A DNA stretch of 64,000 bases from Adiantum capillus-veneris (GCA_014529385.2 CM043963.1:4995501-5059500); one strand, 5' to 3'. Shown: positions 10,695 to 23,616, numbered from the stretch's first letter. Program-made: numbers and translations. Notes: generated from the sequence alone by a model not told the origin.

Positions 10695-11575
10695 GATGCG
10701 GTGAACGAGAGGTGGGACATGAGTAAAGGGAAGTGCCATGCCCTAAGGACATGATTAGGCCACAAAGGGGAGTAAGCCCAAAGCTTTGCGGAAAGCTTCA
10801 AGCTTCTCACGAGACAATGCCTTTGTGAAAAGATCTGCAAGGTTGTCCTGTGTTGGCACATAAGCCAAGTTGATCTCTCCTGCTGAGAGCCTCTCCTTGA
10901 CATAGTGGTAATGCACCTCAATGTGCTTTCTGCAAGCATGAAAAACGGGTTCCTCGCAACTGCCAATGCTCTCTGACTATCAGTGTAGATAGTGTTGGCA
11001 GTGTCCTGTCCAACACCCAAATCAGCCATAAGGCGTCTGAGCCATACACACTCAACCATAGCTGTGAAGACTGCCCTGTACTCAGCCTCACAACTCGAAG
11101 TGGCCACAGTAGGTTTCTTCTTGCTCAACCATGATATACCTGAACTGCCGAGCATGAAACGAAAACCACTTGTGGACACTCGCATGTCAAAACAACCAGC
11201 CCAATCTGACTCCGAAAAAGCATGTAAGTCTGGCGGCAATGATCCCCCCTTGGGATAAAACAAGCCAAGATGTAAAGTGCCACTAAGGTAGCGGAAAATC
11301 CTCTTGACATCCTGCCAATGCTTAGACCCTAGGCTATGCATAAATCTGTTGACCTGTGAGACTGCAAACTGAATATCCGGCCTCGTGTTGCATACATAAA
11401 TGAGGCAGCCAACATCAGTTTGATAAAGAGTGACATCAGCAGGATCGCCAGCATCATGAGGACTCAACTTCAAACATGTTTCCATGGGAGTGGCAATAGG
11501 TTTGCAATCCTCAAGTCCAAATTTACATAGCAATGTCTCTATGTAACTTTTTTGACACAAGGCAATACCACCATC
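10695..11575 (-). pseudogene. copia RT C-terminus and RNase H
   Basis: The frame carries GLEDCKPIATPME, the FAVSQVNRFMH block and the copia RNase H signature: SDWAGC (Asp), SSCEAEYRA (Glu) and YTDSQRALAVARNP (Asp). These residues cut the RNA of RNA/DNA hybrids during reverse transcription. After NPFF the frame shifts near 10940, so the last His/Asp region, which should read in a neighbouring frame, is lost from the main ORF. A short break also separates it from the upstream RT segment. Confidence 0.88.
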
Positions 11576-11582
11576 ACACTGC

Positions 11583-12640
11583 TTAAAATGTATCCAAGTA
11601 GTGATGCAATAGCCCCAAATCTTTCATCTTGAAAGTAGCATTCAAATCAGTCTTAAATTCAACAATATGTCTCTCATTTGGTCCAGTGATCAGCAGATCA
11701 TCAACATTAAGAACCACAATGAGAAGTACATCACCCTCATGCTTTACATACAATGTGCTTTCTGTTGGACTGTTACGAAAGCCTTGTTTGACCAAATGAG
11801 TGTCAGCTTTCTCATACCAAGCACGAGGAGATTCCTTCAACCCATACAAAGCCTTCTTACATCTGCACACTTTGTCCTCTTGTCCTTTTATGACAAAACC
11901 GCGAGGCTGCGTTACATAAACTTCCTCAAATATGTCACCATTCAAGAAAGCAGTAACAATGTCTTATTGATGAACATCCCAACCAAAATGAGCTGCCAAT
12001 GCACATAGAAAACTCACAGTAGTCATAGGACAAGTGGGAGCAAAAGTCTCTTCATAATCTATGCCTTTTTGCTGTGCATAACCCTTTGCAACAAGTCGAG
12101 CCTTATGGCGAACGATCTCACCATCCGGCTTGCGTTTCAACTTGTAAACCCACTTCGTACCAATGGCCTTTTTTCCAGGAGGCAAATCACATAAAGTCCA
12201 TGTGTCATTTTCTATAAGTGCATCATATTCTGATTGCATGGCAGCCATCCAATTTTTTGAATTCTGTGTTTTCATCAAAAAACAGAGGCTCCTCAACATC
12301 ATGTAAGCTAGACATAGCCAAAGCATAACAATCTGATGCATAAGATGCATGGCGAGAGCCTGAACAAGTACGACTAGACAAAGGTGCATCCAGTTTACTG
12401 TCACGCAAAGTGTGCACCATCCATTTTGGCATACCTCTAGCCTGCTCATTTTCAGCCCTTTCCTCATCAAGTACATCATGTACACCTGCATTAGTAATAG
12501 GCTGATCTATAACATTTTTAGAAACCCCCATAGGTTGTACATTTGCCTCATTGGAAATTACATTCGTATTTCCACCAGTGAAAAGAGGCAACAAAGTGTC
12601 ATAAATGTCCTAGGAGCTTACATTACTGTCTCTAGTACAT
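11583..12640 (-). pseudogene. copia reverse transcriptase
   Basis: The first segment (12491-11964) holds WMAAMQSEYDALIEN, GTKWVYKLKRKPDGE and ARLVAKGYAQQKGIDYEETF. The second (11945-11583) holds CRCKKALYGLKESPRAWY and the catalytic LNVDDLLITG (YVDD class). A single TAA at 11964-11966 separates them, where related elements have a sense codon just before D-x-x-T-A-F-L-N-G. The upstream linker (12640-12500) is of low conservation. Apart from this stop the RT looks well preserved. Confidence 0.92.
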
Positions 12641-13970
12641 GACAGCAAGGGTTGAACAGAATCTTCCACAAACACTACATCCCGTGAAACCAGAATACAT
12701 TTGTTTATGGATGATACAACATGTAACCTTTGATTTCAGCACTATAACCAACAAAAATACATTTAACAACCTTATCATCCAATTTTCTGTGCTGTGTTTG
12801 TGGCACCAAAGCATATGCCAAATAGCCAAAAACATGCATGTGCTCAATAGAAGGCTTTCTATCATGCCATGCTTCATATGGAGTAATAGGCTGCAAAGCT
12901 TTCGTAGGACACCTGTTAAGTACATAAGTGGCACACATGATGGCCTCAAGCCAAAAAGAATGCGACAAAGCTTGACTTTTGACCATACATCGTGCCATTT
13001 CCGTTAGTGACCTGTTTTTCCTCTCAGCAACACCATTTTGCTGAGGTGTATAAGGCACTGTACTTTGGTGTTTTATCCCATGACTAGACAGAAATGCATT
13101 AAATTCATGAAACATATACTCCCCCCCTTGATCGGAACGGAGGGTGCCCATAGTACATTTCGAGACATTTTCAGCCATAGCCAAAAATTGTTTGAAGCAC
13201 ATAAAAACTTCGGACTTCGCTTTAAGCGGAAATACCCATGCATGCCTGGAGTAATCATCAATGAAAGTCACGAAGTATAGGTAATTGCCCAAGGATGGAG
13301 TTTGCATGAGCCCACAAACATCACTATGCACAAGCTGCAACTTGCATGTGGCCCGAACTGAACCATCCTTTGGAAATTTAGAACGCTGCATCTTACCCAA
13401 AATACAGCCTTCACAAACATGTTTGACAGGTGCTTCAAGAGGCGGCAAAGAAGCAACCATATCAGATTTTTGCAAACGCAACAAACTGACAAAATTCAGA
13501 TGAACAAAACGTGCATGCCAAAGTTTTGCATCTGAAATAGCCCTTGAATCTACAACAGCATTTGCAAAATTTTGTCCATACTTGTCATACAAAGTGAGTT
13601 TATATAGCCCACGGCACAAAAGGCCAGATGCAACAATTTCATCACCAAAACTGAGATCATGAACTGTACATCTGTCATCAAGAAATTTGACTACAAGTCC
13701 AAGTCTAGCAAGTTCGGATACAAAGAAGAGATTCTTCTTGATCCCATGTACATAAAGTGCATCAACAAGTGTAAAAGAACTGCCATTAGCAGCAGTAAGC
13801 ACAATCTTTCCAACTCCCTGAACTGGATAAGAGGCATTGTTGGCACAAGTGACTGAATTCCCATGAGGGACAGACTCGAGAGAGGTAAACAATTCACGAT
13901 GTGAGGTAATGTGCTTTGTAGCACCACTGTCGAAATACCACACATGTGAATCTGCAGTAACTGACAAGCA
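12641..13970 (-). CDS. copia protease and integrase segment
   Basis: This long open frame of about 420 codons starts in the protease, with WYFDSGATKHIT (catalytic Asp in DSGA). A GAG-pre-integrase zinc region follows (LWHARFVHLNFVSL...CEGCILGKM). The integrase core has VHSDVCG, RSDQGGEYM and QNGVAERKNR, giving the D-D-E triad. The C-terminal block KCIFVGYS...GYMLYHP is the usual copia end of integrase. No break is visible here, in contrast to gag and RT. It would be part of a single Gag-Pol polyprotein. The upstream protease part lies in the next frame and starts around 14000. Confidence 0.92.
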
Positions 13971-14158
13971 TGCATCATGGACAACAGGATTGTAAGTGCA
14001 CTCTGCGCTAAAAGCCCATTCTGCATCAACATCAACATTATAGTCTCCTTACACAGAAGACTCAACAATGACTGAATTTGTAGTGGAACCAGCATTTGCA
14101 GTGGAACCACCCTCTTTCTTCTTAGCCTCTTTGGCCTTCAACTTAGGACACGGCTTGA

Positions 14159-15021
14159 TCAAGTGATCATTAGCTTTACAATAATGGCGACGCATCTTCT
14201 TTTTGCCCTTATCACCAGAATTTCCAGACGAATTGCTGCCAGAGCAGAAGCATTAGGAACATAATTTTTGCCGCTCGCAGCAGAACCATAAGAAGTGGCT
14301 GCATTACTGTTACCACCCTTTCTTTGAGAAGCAATAAAAGCCTGTTCAACTACATGCCACTTAGTCCTGTTTTTTCTAGAAAGTGACTCTTGCAACAACA
14401 ATGTGCATAATGCATCAAACTTGACAACTTCAGGATTTCCTTGGGTCATCAGTCTCCAAGTACTAGCAAAAGTCTGGTAGGAATCTGGTAAGGCATCAAG
14501 AACAGTCTGCACAAGGGAACTGTCTGAAATGACTTCACCTGTAGAAATAAGTTGCTCATTGATATCCTTGGCACTAGCAAGGAAAGTGTCCATATCATCT
14601 TCCTCATGCTCTTTACGCAGCAAAGCAATTTTTGCCTCATTGCGCTTGCATAAAGACCTGCTAGAATATCCCAAGCTTGTTTTGCAGAAATTGCTGAACG
14701 GATGTGAGGAACAATGGTGTGCTTCATAGACAACGCAATCAATGCATGAGCCTGTGCATTCTTTACATCCCAACGAGCTTGTTCTGTCGTAGGCAAAACA
14801 ACTTTAACAGCAGCAACCCTTGCAGCAAGACCTGCAACATCCTCAACATCGCCTACATCCTTAGAACCAGGACGTACATCAATACCCTGCACAATTTTCC
14901 AGACGCCCTTTGACACAAGAACATGTTGCATCATATAAGCCCACATAGGGTAGTTGTCCCCATCCAACCTGTCCTCAACAGCAAACATCTTGAACACATC
15001 TGTGTTGTTGTTGTCAGCCAT
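14159..15021 (-). pseudogene. copia gag (UBN2-type) with altered zinc knuckle
   Basis: The ATG at 15019-15021 opens MADNNNTDVFKMF, followed by LDGDNYPMWAYMMQHVL, a typical copia gag N-terminus. The UBN2-like middle (SAKQAWDILAGLYAS, then DINEQLISTGEVISDSSLVQ) is split by a frameshift near 14650. The zinc knuckle is read near 14190 as RRHYCKANDHLIKPC. The first Cys of the C-x2-C pair is replaced by Arg (CGC), so the knuckle is probably non-functional. Gag normally packages element RNA in cytoplasmic particles. Confidence 0.85.
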
Positions 15022-15603
15022 GGTAAATGATGCACCTGATGTAAAAACTACCCGAAAATAGGAGAAAGAGAGCGGGAAAAACACGTGCTATATAGCACAA
15101 ACCGTAGAAGAATATAAGGCACATGTTATGCAAAAAACGGCACCGACAAAAATTCTGCACAAAATGAGCATGTGCAGTACTGCCTGTAGTGGAAACGGGG
15201 GCCAAAATGAGCCCAAATCAAAAATCTGAGCAGACCAAGCTCTACGAGCTTACCCAAAATATTTGTCGACCTGCGAACGCTCGCCGAAGATCACTGAAAT
15301 CGGAGAAAGTGAGCAGGCGTGTACTGGAGCAGCTGGCGACTAAGCCCGGGAGGACGCAACCTGCTCTAATACCAATTGTTGAAATTAGGGTTGCAGAGAA
15401 ACGCACACAGCTTGGAGAAGACGAAGGAAGCTCAAGGCACACAATAGAGAGTGTATTACTTAGTGTGCAATGGAAAGATAGATACCCCTAGAGTGATGGG
15501 CGTATATACAATGCACGGGGGAAAAAACCTCCTAAAGAGGGAAAAAATGCCTCGACGGTCCTAGTGTGTTCACACACATCACTACCACATGTATATGGTA
15601 ACA

Positions 15604-16459
15604 CTTGAATGAGGATGCAAAAGAATTGAAAGAATGAGAAAAATGACCCAAGAACCTTGTTATCTAGGAGATTGTTGAAGAAGAGTTGGAAACACCTCCA
15701 TCTCTTGTAAGGAGAGTAAAGATCTATTTGCAAAGGAGAACAACCTATTGTAAGCACTATGATTAATGAAACAAAACGAAAGATTATCCTTGACAAAATT
15801 TAAAATTGGCCATTTTGAAACCATATGCATCCAAGGTGGTGGACATTATTGAGAAGTTGTCCCAACAGGGTAGGTACTTACCATTTTGAAAAATTCAAAA
15901 TCCTATAATAATCATATCTATACTCTTTATAATGCAGCTTAAAATTTTCAAGGAAGGAGAGGGCATCCACGTGTCACTCCCTGGTTCATTTCAAAAAACA
16001 CCTTACAAAACATCTAATTTAAAATGCAAAAGCAAAGGGTAAGATTGTAAGAAATGACAGCCTTTGCAAAATGTAAGAACTGACAAGCTTTTTCAAATGT
16101 AAAGTCAAAAGACTTTCAATTTTACATAAAATAGAAAGTTGAAGTTTGATTTCACATAACAAAAAGGGGATAACTTTAGTGGAGGTTTTGTTACTTAATG
16201 CGAATTTACTTTTTGAAGATATAATAAAAAAGAAGAATTTTAGTGATTTTTTTAATGTTTAATGGAAATGTAATTTTTAAAGATATATTTGGATTTATCT
16301 TTTCAGGGAGCTTTTTTCAAAACCAATATTGATATGTTTTAAAAAAAATTGGAAGCATATATTTCTTTAAAGAGCTTGAGAAAAAGAAAAAAGCTCGCCT
16401 AATGTCGACTTGGGGCTGTTTCGCTTTGAGGACATGTATGACATGCAAATGCATTGGTT

Positions 16460-16504
<45 letters not shown>

Positions 16505-17227
16505 ATCATATTGCCTGTGTGCATACACATGTATATTTATGAGGGGGAGAGAGAGAAAGAAATATTTTACTATTGAGCTCACGCACTTTTCAAATTTTCA
16601 AGATATTATTTTTTGGCATTATTGTATTTTTAAAAGGATAGCTAAAGTTTTTCACTCGTAAAAAATGGATTAAATGCCTGACAAAGACCAACCCTAACAT
16701 TAACGCCCCAAATTGCTAGAGAGATTTCTTAGTTGATGGACCTTTTATCAATTCTTGGATATTTTGTTCTTTTTATTTTTAAGAGTTAACATGTGGGCCA
16801 TGCTTAAAAATCTATAAATTTCTTAAATTTTGGCAAGCAAGGGTGCAAATCTAAAATCAACGAGAGAGAACACCCCAAATGGGTAGAGAGATTTCCCAGT
16901 TGATGGACCTTTTACCAATTCTTGGATATTTTGTTCTTTTTATTTTTAAGAGTTAACATCTGGGCCATGCTTTAAAATCTATAAATTCCTTCAATTTTGG
17001 CAGGCAAGGGTGCCGATCTAAAATGAGTGAGAGAGAGAGAGAGGGGGGGGGGGGGGGGGAGGACAATTTTTTAGTGCCGTATTTAATGTGTTAAAATGCA
17101 AAGTCCAATAACTGACACAGGAAGTCAAAACAAATTGTTCGCATGTAGGAACAATCGAAAGTGACTTTAAAAGTTACAAGACAAGTCTTCAACAAATGTG
17201 AATATCTATGGGGAGGGGGAGGAGGAG
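15604..17227. other. Non-coding stretch with microsatellites and a 167-bp duplication
   Basis: No gene seen. AT-rich DNA with a (GA)n run at 16464-16502, an imperfect 167-bp tandem duplication (about 16701-16867 and 16868-17034, both starting near CCCCAAAT and containing GTTGATGGACCTTTTA), a GA run at 17030-17042 and a poly-G run at 17043-17059. Open frames here follow the microsatellites and are not credible. Confidence 0.7.
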
Positions 17228-19242
17228 GGAGAAATGAAATGAAATGATATATTAATGTCTTCAAAAGGCCAAAATGACCTATGAGACCATCAGATACAAA
17301 GTGGTGAATCCAATACAATGTCTAAAGTACAAGTACAAAAAGTACTGAATGTAAAATGTGAAAAATGAAAAATGAAGTGTGAAATGTGAAATGTGGAAGA
17401 GGCCCTCAATGACACTCTGGGTGTCGTGCTAGAATGCCTTTGATCCTCTGCTGGAGTCTCCGTCGATGGAATGTGCTCCTGTGTCTCGATCGTGGTCGTC
17501 TCGATCTCCCGAGCTCAGTCGCCCTGTCAATGAGGGTGCCTCTAATATGAATGTGGGTACAACTCTGTGTTGGTGGTTGGTCTCCTGGCTCCCTCGATCC
17601 AAAGAAATCTGTGATTTGTCTATGTGAGATTGTCGTACTCCATGTCTCCTCAACAGACTATCTCTATGTCGATGTAGCTCAAGTAGATATAAGCCAAGGC
17701 ATCTCTGATCCTGATGCCTCATGACTCTATCTAGGGGTCCAAAACCCTCCCTGAATAAGCAATGGAAGCACCCTCGTATCTCATAATACACAGTGCAGTG
17801 GCATATGTAGTGTAGCTTTGTCTCTGGCTCTCTATCGCATAGTTGGCATATCCTATACTCCGGTGGTATCTCTCTGAATCTACCCGTCTCAATCTCCAGC
17901 TGGTGTGAGTATGTGCGAATCTGACCAATAGCACATCGCAGACCATGAGACAAATGAGTGTCAATGTAGCTCTTTGTAGAAAGCCATCTTCGTGCCCAAC
18001 TCTTGCATCGGCTCTACCCATGTCCAACTGTATAAGATCCTAACGAATGAGTCTAGTGATCTCCGTCCGTGTGACTAGCAGTGAGGGTGCATCCAGGGAA
18101 TACTGAAAAGGGGGCAGTCTATCCATGCTGAAACCATGCCTCTGAAACCATGAGGTCATCTGCGCATACCAACATGATGCGTCTCCCTGCATCGCTAACT
18201 GTCTAGAGGACTCAAGAGCCAATCTAGTATATCTGCCTCTATGTGCATCCCATAGACTGTGCATAAAGGACATTGATCTGGTAAGAGCCTCAATCTCTAT
18301 AGGAGGGGCAACTACCTCCGCTTGAATAATCGCATGTGGTATGGAGGCCTTGGCTCTAATCATCCGGGAAATCATAAATACCAAGGGTCTCTCCATGCTC
18401 CTCCAACTGTCATGATTCACAGATGGTCCCCAAACCTGGACCCCATAAAGCATAGCTGAAGCAACCAAAGTATCAAAGAGCCATAGCTTTGTTCCGGCGT
18501 GGTTCTTGAAATTGAACCTGCAAACACATCCTCTCTAGCCCTCCCAATGCCGCATAGGCTCTGGAAAGTCTAGTCTCTGCTGCTCTCCTCAGAGTAAACC
18601 TCGATCCCGTGAATACCACCCCCAGATATGTATATGCATATGTGTACTCCACAGTGTCTTGACCATATACGAGTGTAGGTGCCGATCTCTTAACCCACTG
18701 TGGTGTGGTGTTAAACACCATAACCTTGGTTTTACTAGGTTCACAGACAATCTAGTATCCTCTACAAAGCTGTGCAATGCATCCAATTGTCTCTGCATGC
18801 CCTCTGGTGATTTTGATATCAACACAATATCATCAGCATATAATAACAAAGGGATCCATGTCCCTGCTAGCTGAGTGCCTCTGTCGCCCTCTCTGTCAAT
18901 GTAGTCAGAAACCTCATCTACATACATACCAAATAGTGTAGGGGACAAAGGACACCCTGTTTCACTCCAATAGTGGAATGAACAATGTCAGAAATCCCCT
19001 CAAGAGTGCGTACATGGCCAGTCACTGAGCCGTATAAAGCCATGATCCCCCATATGATCTCTGTGGGTACTCCCAACTTCAGTAGCCTGCACATCAATCT
19101 GGCCCTCGACACTGTGTCAAATGCTTTGCGGAAGTCCACAAAGCAACAATACATCTGTCTCCCATGTGCCCGACCCTCCTCAATAATGGCTATGAGTGTA
19201 AGAATATGGTCCAAAGTGGAGAAACCCCTCCTGAGAGAGAGA
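17228..19242 (-). mobile_element. LINE copy B, 5'-truncated non-LTR retrotransposon
   Basis: Minus strand, in RT order: FVDFRKAFDTVSRARL, GVKQG, MSPTLFGMYVDEVSDYID, LLLYADDIVLISKSP (catalytic YADD), LYGVQVWGPS, then the Cys/His block CQLCDREPETKLHYICHC and the tail domain. Frameshifts occur near 18960, 18700, 18590 and 17990. The 3' end carries a CATTT-type short repeat (read on + as AAATGAAATGAAATG at 17233). The 5' end is cut at 19242, where LINE C's tail begins. The YGV-WGPS end without an obvious RNase H, and the zinc block, set it apart from the usual plant L1. Confidence 0.9.
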
Positions 19243-21730
19243 CAAATGAAATGAAATGTTATATTAACGTCTTCAAAAGGCCAGAATGACCTATGAGACC
19301 AAACTGATACAAAAGTGGTGAATCTGTTACAATGTCTGGGTACCTTAGTACTAAAGTACTAAGGGTGAAAAGTGTGAAAGTGTGAAAATAAATGTGAAAC
19401 ACTAAATACAAAGTATTAAATAAACTTCTTAGGAGCATTATGGGTGGTGTCTGGCTAGAATGCTTCTAATCCTTTGTTGTAGTCTCCTCCGGTGAAGTGT
19501 GCTTCTGCATCTTGGTCGTGGTCGTCTCGATTTTCTAAGCTCAATCGCTCTGTCAATTAGGGTGCCTTTGGTATGAATGTGGGTACTCCTTTGTGCTGGC
19601 TGCTGGCCTCTTGCTTCTCCTTGCACTCCTGCTTCTCTCGATCCAAAGAAATCTGTGATCTGCCTTTGAGGCTGTAGTGCTCTTTGTCTTCTCATTAGAT
19701 TATCCCTGTGCCGATGTAGTTCCAGTAGGTACAAGCCTAAGCATCTTTGATCTTGGTATTGCATGATTCTATCTAGAGGTCCAAAACCTTCTTTAAAGAG
19801 GCAATGAAAACGCCCACGTATCTCATAGTATACTGTGCAGTGGCATATATAGTGTAATTCTGTCTCCGGCTCCATTCTGCACAACTTGCAAATTCTGCTC
19901 TTAGGTGGGATTCCCCTAAATCTGCCAAATTCAATTTCCAACTGGTGTGAGGATGTACGAATCTGACCAATAGCACATCTCAAACCATGAGACAGGTGGG
20001 TATCCATGTAACTTGGGCGAATCACAAATCCATCTTCAGATAGTTGTAGGAAGTTTTCTTTGTAGTCGGCCATCTTCGTGCCCAATTCTTGTGTAGGGTC
20101 TACCCATGTCCTCTTAGTATCCAACTGTATAAGATCCTGTCGGATGATTTTATTAATCTCCGTTCGTGTAATTGCCAGTGATGGAGCCTCAAGAGAGTAT
20201 TGGAAGGGGGGGAATCTTTCCATATTGAACCCATGTCTCTGAAACCACGAGGGCAGTTGCGCATACTAGCATGATGTATCCCCTTTCATTGTTAATTGTT
20301 GAGAGGATTCGAGGGCCAGTCTAGTATATCGGCAATTATTTGTATCCCACAAACCATGTATAAAGGACACTGATCTGGTAAGAGCTTCAATTTCTATCGG
20401 AGGGGCCGCTAGTTCCGCTCGGGTAATCGCTTGTGGTACGGAGGCCTTGGCTCTAATCATTCGGGAAATCATAGATACCAAAGGTCTCTCCATTGACTTC
20501 CAATTATCCTGATCCACAGATGGTCCCCAAATCTGGACCCCATAAAGCATAGCCGAAGCCACCACAGTATCAAAGAGCCAAAGTTTTGTTCGTGGTTCCT
20601 GAAACTGCACTTGTGAACACATCCTCTCCAACCCTCCCAAGGCTGCAGAGGCTTTGGATAATCTAGCATCCGTTGCTTTCTTAAGAGTAAACTTCGGTCC
20701 TGCAAATACCACCCCAAGGTATGTGTATGCATCTGTGTACTCTATTGTATCCTGACCATATGCAAATGTAGGTGCCGATCTCCTAACCCACTGCGGTGTG
20801 GTGTTAAACACCATAACTTTGGTTTTACCCAAGTTTACCGACAGTCCACTGTCCTCCGCGAATTTATGTAATGCATCTAGTTGCCTCTGCATTCCATCTG
20901 GTGATTCTGCTATCAATACAATATCATCTGCATACAACAACAAAGGGATCCATGACCCTGCACCTCTGTCACCCTCTCTATCAATGTAATCTGATACCTC
21001 ATCTATGTACATACCAAATAAAGTAGGGGACATTGGGCATCTTTGCTTTACTCCAACGGTGGAATGAACAATGTCGGAATCCCCTTATGGAGTACGTACA
21101 TAACCAGTTACTGACCCGTATAAGGCCATGATCCCCCAAATAATCTCTTTGGGGACCCCTAACTCTTGCATCCTGCGCATCAATCTGGCTCTTGGTACTG
21201 TATCAAAAGCTTTTCGAAAATCCACAAAGCACCAATACATCCTTCTCCCATTTGCTCTTCCTTCCTCAATAATGGCTCTGAGCATAAGAATATGATCTAA
21301 AGTGGAATAACCCCTTCTGAATCTAGCTTGTCCTGTTGCTCTTATGTCCTCATTCTCTGCCCATCTACTCAATTTTTGTTCAAGAATGGATGCGTGCAGT
21401 CGGGTCAAAGTGTGACCTACCATAATGGTACGGTAGTTCCAAGGTATCATAGGATCCCCTGACTTGAAAATAGGTACGATAGTAGATAATTTCCAAGATT
21501 CAGGTAATCGTTCACACATGACCCGATTAAACAGACGAGCAAAGACTTCTGAAAGTAGAACCCTGGCATGGATCAGATGTTCTGCTACTAAACCATCATG
21601 ATCATATTCTCTTCTTGTCTTCATCTTATCAATGGCTTTTCCCACCATTTCCGTAGTAAAGAAAGTACTAGTAGCATGGCATGGCTCTAGCGGATCTGGT
21701 AATGGAGGCTGTCCAAAAATTTTCTTGTTC
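19243..21730 (-). mobile_element. LINE copy C, longest copy
   Basis: Minus strand, in order: a region ahead of the palm (TMVGHTLTRLHASILEQKLSRW), RRGYSTLDHILMLRAIIEEG, FVDFRKAFDTVPRARLMRR, a short break near 21075, MSPTLFGMYIDEVSDYIDREG, LLYADDIVLIAESPDGMQ (YADD), GLSVNLGKTKVMVFN, TYLGVVFAG, and LYGVQIWGPSVDQDNW. After a stop near 20266 the last frame (20223-19438, 261 codons) carries the Cys/His block CKLCRMEPETELHYICHC. No endonuclease domain is present, so it is 5'-truncated at a (CT)n(CA)n tract. The 3' end has the same CATTT-type tail as copy B. It shares about 90% of residues with A and B by eye. Confidence 0.92.
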
Positions 21731-21733
21731 TTT

Positions 21734-21803
<70 letters not shown>

Positions 21804-21840
21804 GCGCGCGCGCGCACACACACACACGCACATACATGTC
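21731..21840. repeat. Compound (CT)n(CA)n(CG)n microsatellite
   Basis: CT run, then CA run, then ATATACACACGCGCGCG and further CA. It lies exactly between the truncated 5' end of LINE C and the first recognisable exon of the receptor-kinase pseudogene. Confidence 0.92.
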
Positions 21841-21908
21841 TTGATAAAAGGAGAATTTGAAATGTTGTAGGAACACATTGACTTTTGGTTGATGCATGCT
21901 ATATGCAG

Positions 21909-23053
21909 GCTTTCTGAGTATCGACTGTGGTTCTGATTCGGATAGAGTGGGATAGAGTGGGTATCTGATACGAAGCTGATCAATGAAGGGACGTCAAGAC
22001 CTGTGACTGGGGGGAGCGACCCTTTGTTGGTTAACATGCGCTTGTTTGATGGCAATCAAAGCAAATACTGCTACAGCTTGACCAACAGTCTTGTGGAAGC
22101 AGGAGCCTTCTTCCTCGTTCGAGTTGGAATTTGGGGCGGGGTAACCCCACCTTATACACCCAAAGACTCAGATGGAATCTTTCGATTCAAGATGATCGTG
22201 GATGCAACTGAGTGGCGGAATGTGAATGCCACATATGGATCGACAGATCGGTGGACTTTTGATATGTATACACGTGCTCAACGCAACAGCATTGATTTTT
22301 GCTTGGCCCGCATCACCTCCGATGGGGATGCCCCTTTTCTTTCTACACTCGAGCTTCGGCCTCTGCCATCAACTCTTACCGCAACGATGGCCATGAATTT
22401 CACCAATGGCATCGCCAACTGTCTTGGGCATAATGATTATGGGGTACCGGCGGACTCAGATGTCTCCTTTACCAGGTACATCTAGCTTTCTTCTCTTAAG
22501 CTTAGTACATTATAATAAGTCAGGAAGCAACAAAACAGGGAATTTTTTTGAATCTAGGTACAACTTTGATGCATTGGATCGGATATGGATCTCGAGAAAG
22601 GCATCGGCCACAGATGAGGTGAATACGACGACCTTGGCAATTGATGTGAGCCAAAGGGATGAGCTGCCCAGTAGGATTTTGCAAACCACCCTCATGGGTG
22701 GTCCGTATATCTCGAGGCGGTACTCAAACTTGGAACCGGAACCGGAACCCAATTCTGCGCACATTGCTGAATTCTACTTTGCAGAGATTGACCCAGCAGT
22801 GACTGTCCCCGGTCAGCGTACGTTCAACATATATGCAAATGAGGAACTAAAGAACATTGAAGGAGAGATAGATGTGTTGCAAGCGTGGGAGCAAATACTG
22901 CTTATGGATATCCCGTGGTTTTTACTCCTAACGCAGCGGGTGAAATTACCTTCAATTTCACTCCCACTGCCACTTCTGTTTACCCACCTTTCCTTGTGGC
23001 TGTCGAGGTCTTCGAAATAAAAATAATGACAAATCTCACCTCTGCCAATACTG
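21909..23053 (+). pseudogene. Malectin-like ectodomain exons
   Basis: The exon opens after TATATGCAG with GFLSIDCGSDSD, the standard start of a plant malectin-like domain. One base is missing before IEWVSDTKLINEG, near GATAGAGTGGGATAGAGTGG, so a stop (TAG) appears. The second exon reads YNFDALDRIW, AEFYFAEIDPAVTVPGQRTFNIY and EGEIDVLQA. It then needs a frame change at about 22889 to continue as GANTAYGYPVVFTPNAAG and FEIKIMTNLTSANTG. This extracellular domain resembles the carbohydrate-binding malectin fold. The family call is secure; both shifts are visible directly. Confidence 0.85.
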
Positions 23054-23155
23054 GTCAGTCAATCAGCCTTCTAATATCACCCTACTTTCTATTTTGTGTT
23101 TGCCATTGTTAAATGTGTGGAATGGGTTGTACAACAATGAGGAGTTAGTCTCGGA

Positions 23156-23180
23156 GGTGTGTGTGTGTGTGTGTGTGTGC
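23156..23180. repeat. (GT)n microsatellite in RLK intron
   Basis: GT run in the intron between the malectin-like and hinge exons. Confidence 0.9.
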
Positions 23181-23616
23181 CCATTCATATTAAGTGCACA
23201 AGAGTTTCTCTTTCATCGGACATGCTAATAGCATCATGCATGCTTTAGTGAAATTATCTTAAGCGTTGCAAAGAGTAATGCTTTGTTTGAGGTGATAGAG
23301 ATGAAAGTGCCTTCAATATTGAGCAAGTATAAGGTACCTGAACAAGCATGGAAGGTGTCTATGACGCTCTTATATCGTCCATGAAATCGCTATGATAATT
23401 GTTGGTTTCATGAAGGCACTACATTTCTTCACTGCTGTTATTCAAGATGCACTAGATTCTTTAACTTCCTATTTTCCCAAAGAGGAAGGCGTAGACAAGA
23501 CAAACAATCAATCTATGGTGCATGGTCATATACGTCTGAGTGACACGAACACGTTTTGTTATTAATTTGAGATGGTATGTCCAAGGAAGGAGTTTTATTG
23601 CAATTTTTTTTGTGAG

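Larger units (their letters stand above)
10648..15603 (-). mobile_element. Ty1/copia retrotransposon, 3' LTR truncated
   Basis: Minus-strand element with gag, protease, integrase, RT and RNase H in copia order. The 5' LTR is 15377-15603 (227 bp, TGTTG...AACA seen on +). The primer site TGGTATTAGAGC, complementary to initiator tRNA-Met, is at 15363-15374. A purine tract (CCAGGGGGGATT on -) lies at 10681-10694. Only 32 bp of the 3' LTR survive (10648-10679), so target duplications cannot be checked. Coding defects: a gag frameshift near 14650, a changed zinc-knuckle residue, a TAA at 11964-11966 in RT, a frameshift between RT and RNase H near 11575 and another in RNase H near 10940. It is inactive but fairly recent. 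Confidence 0.93.
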
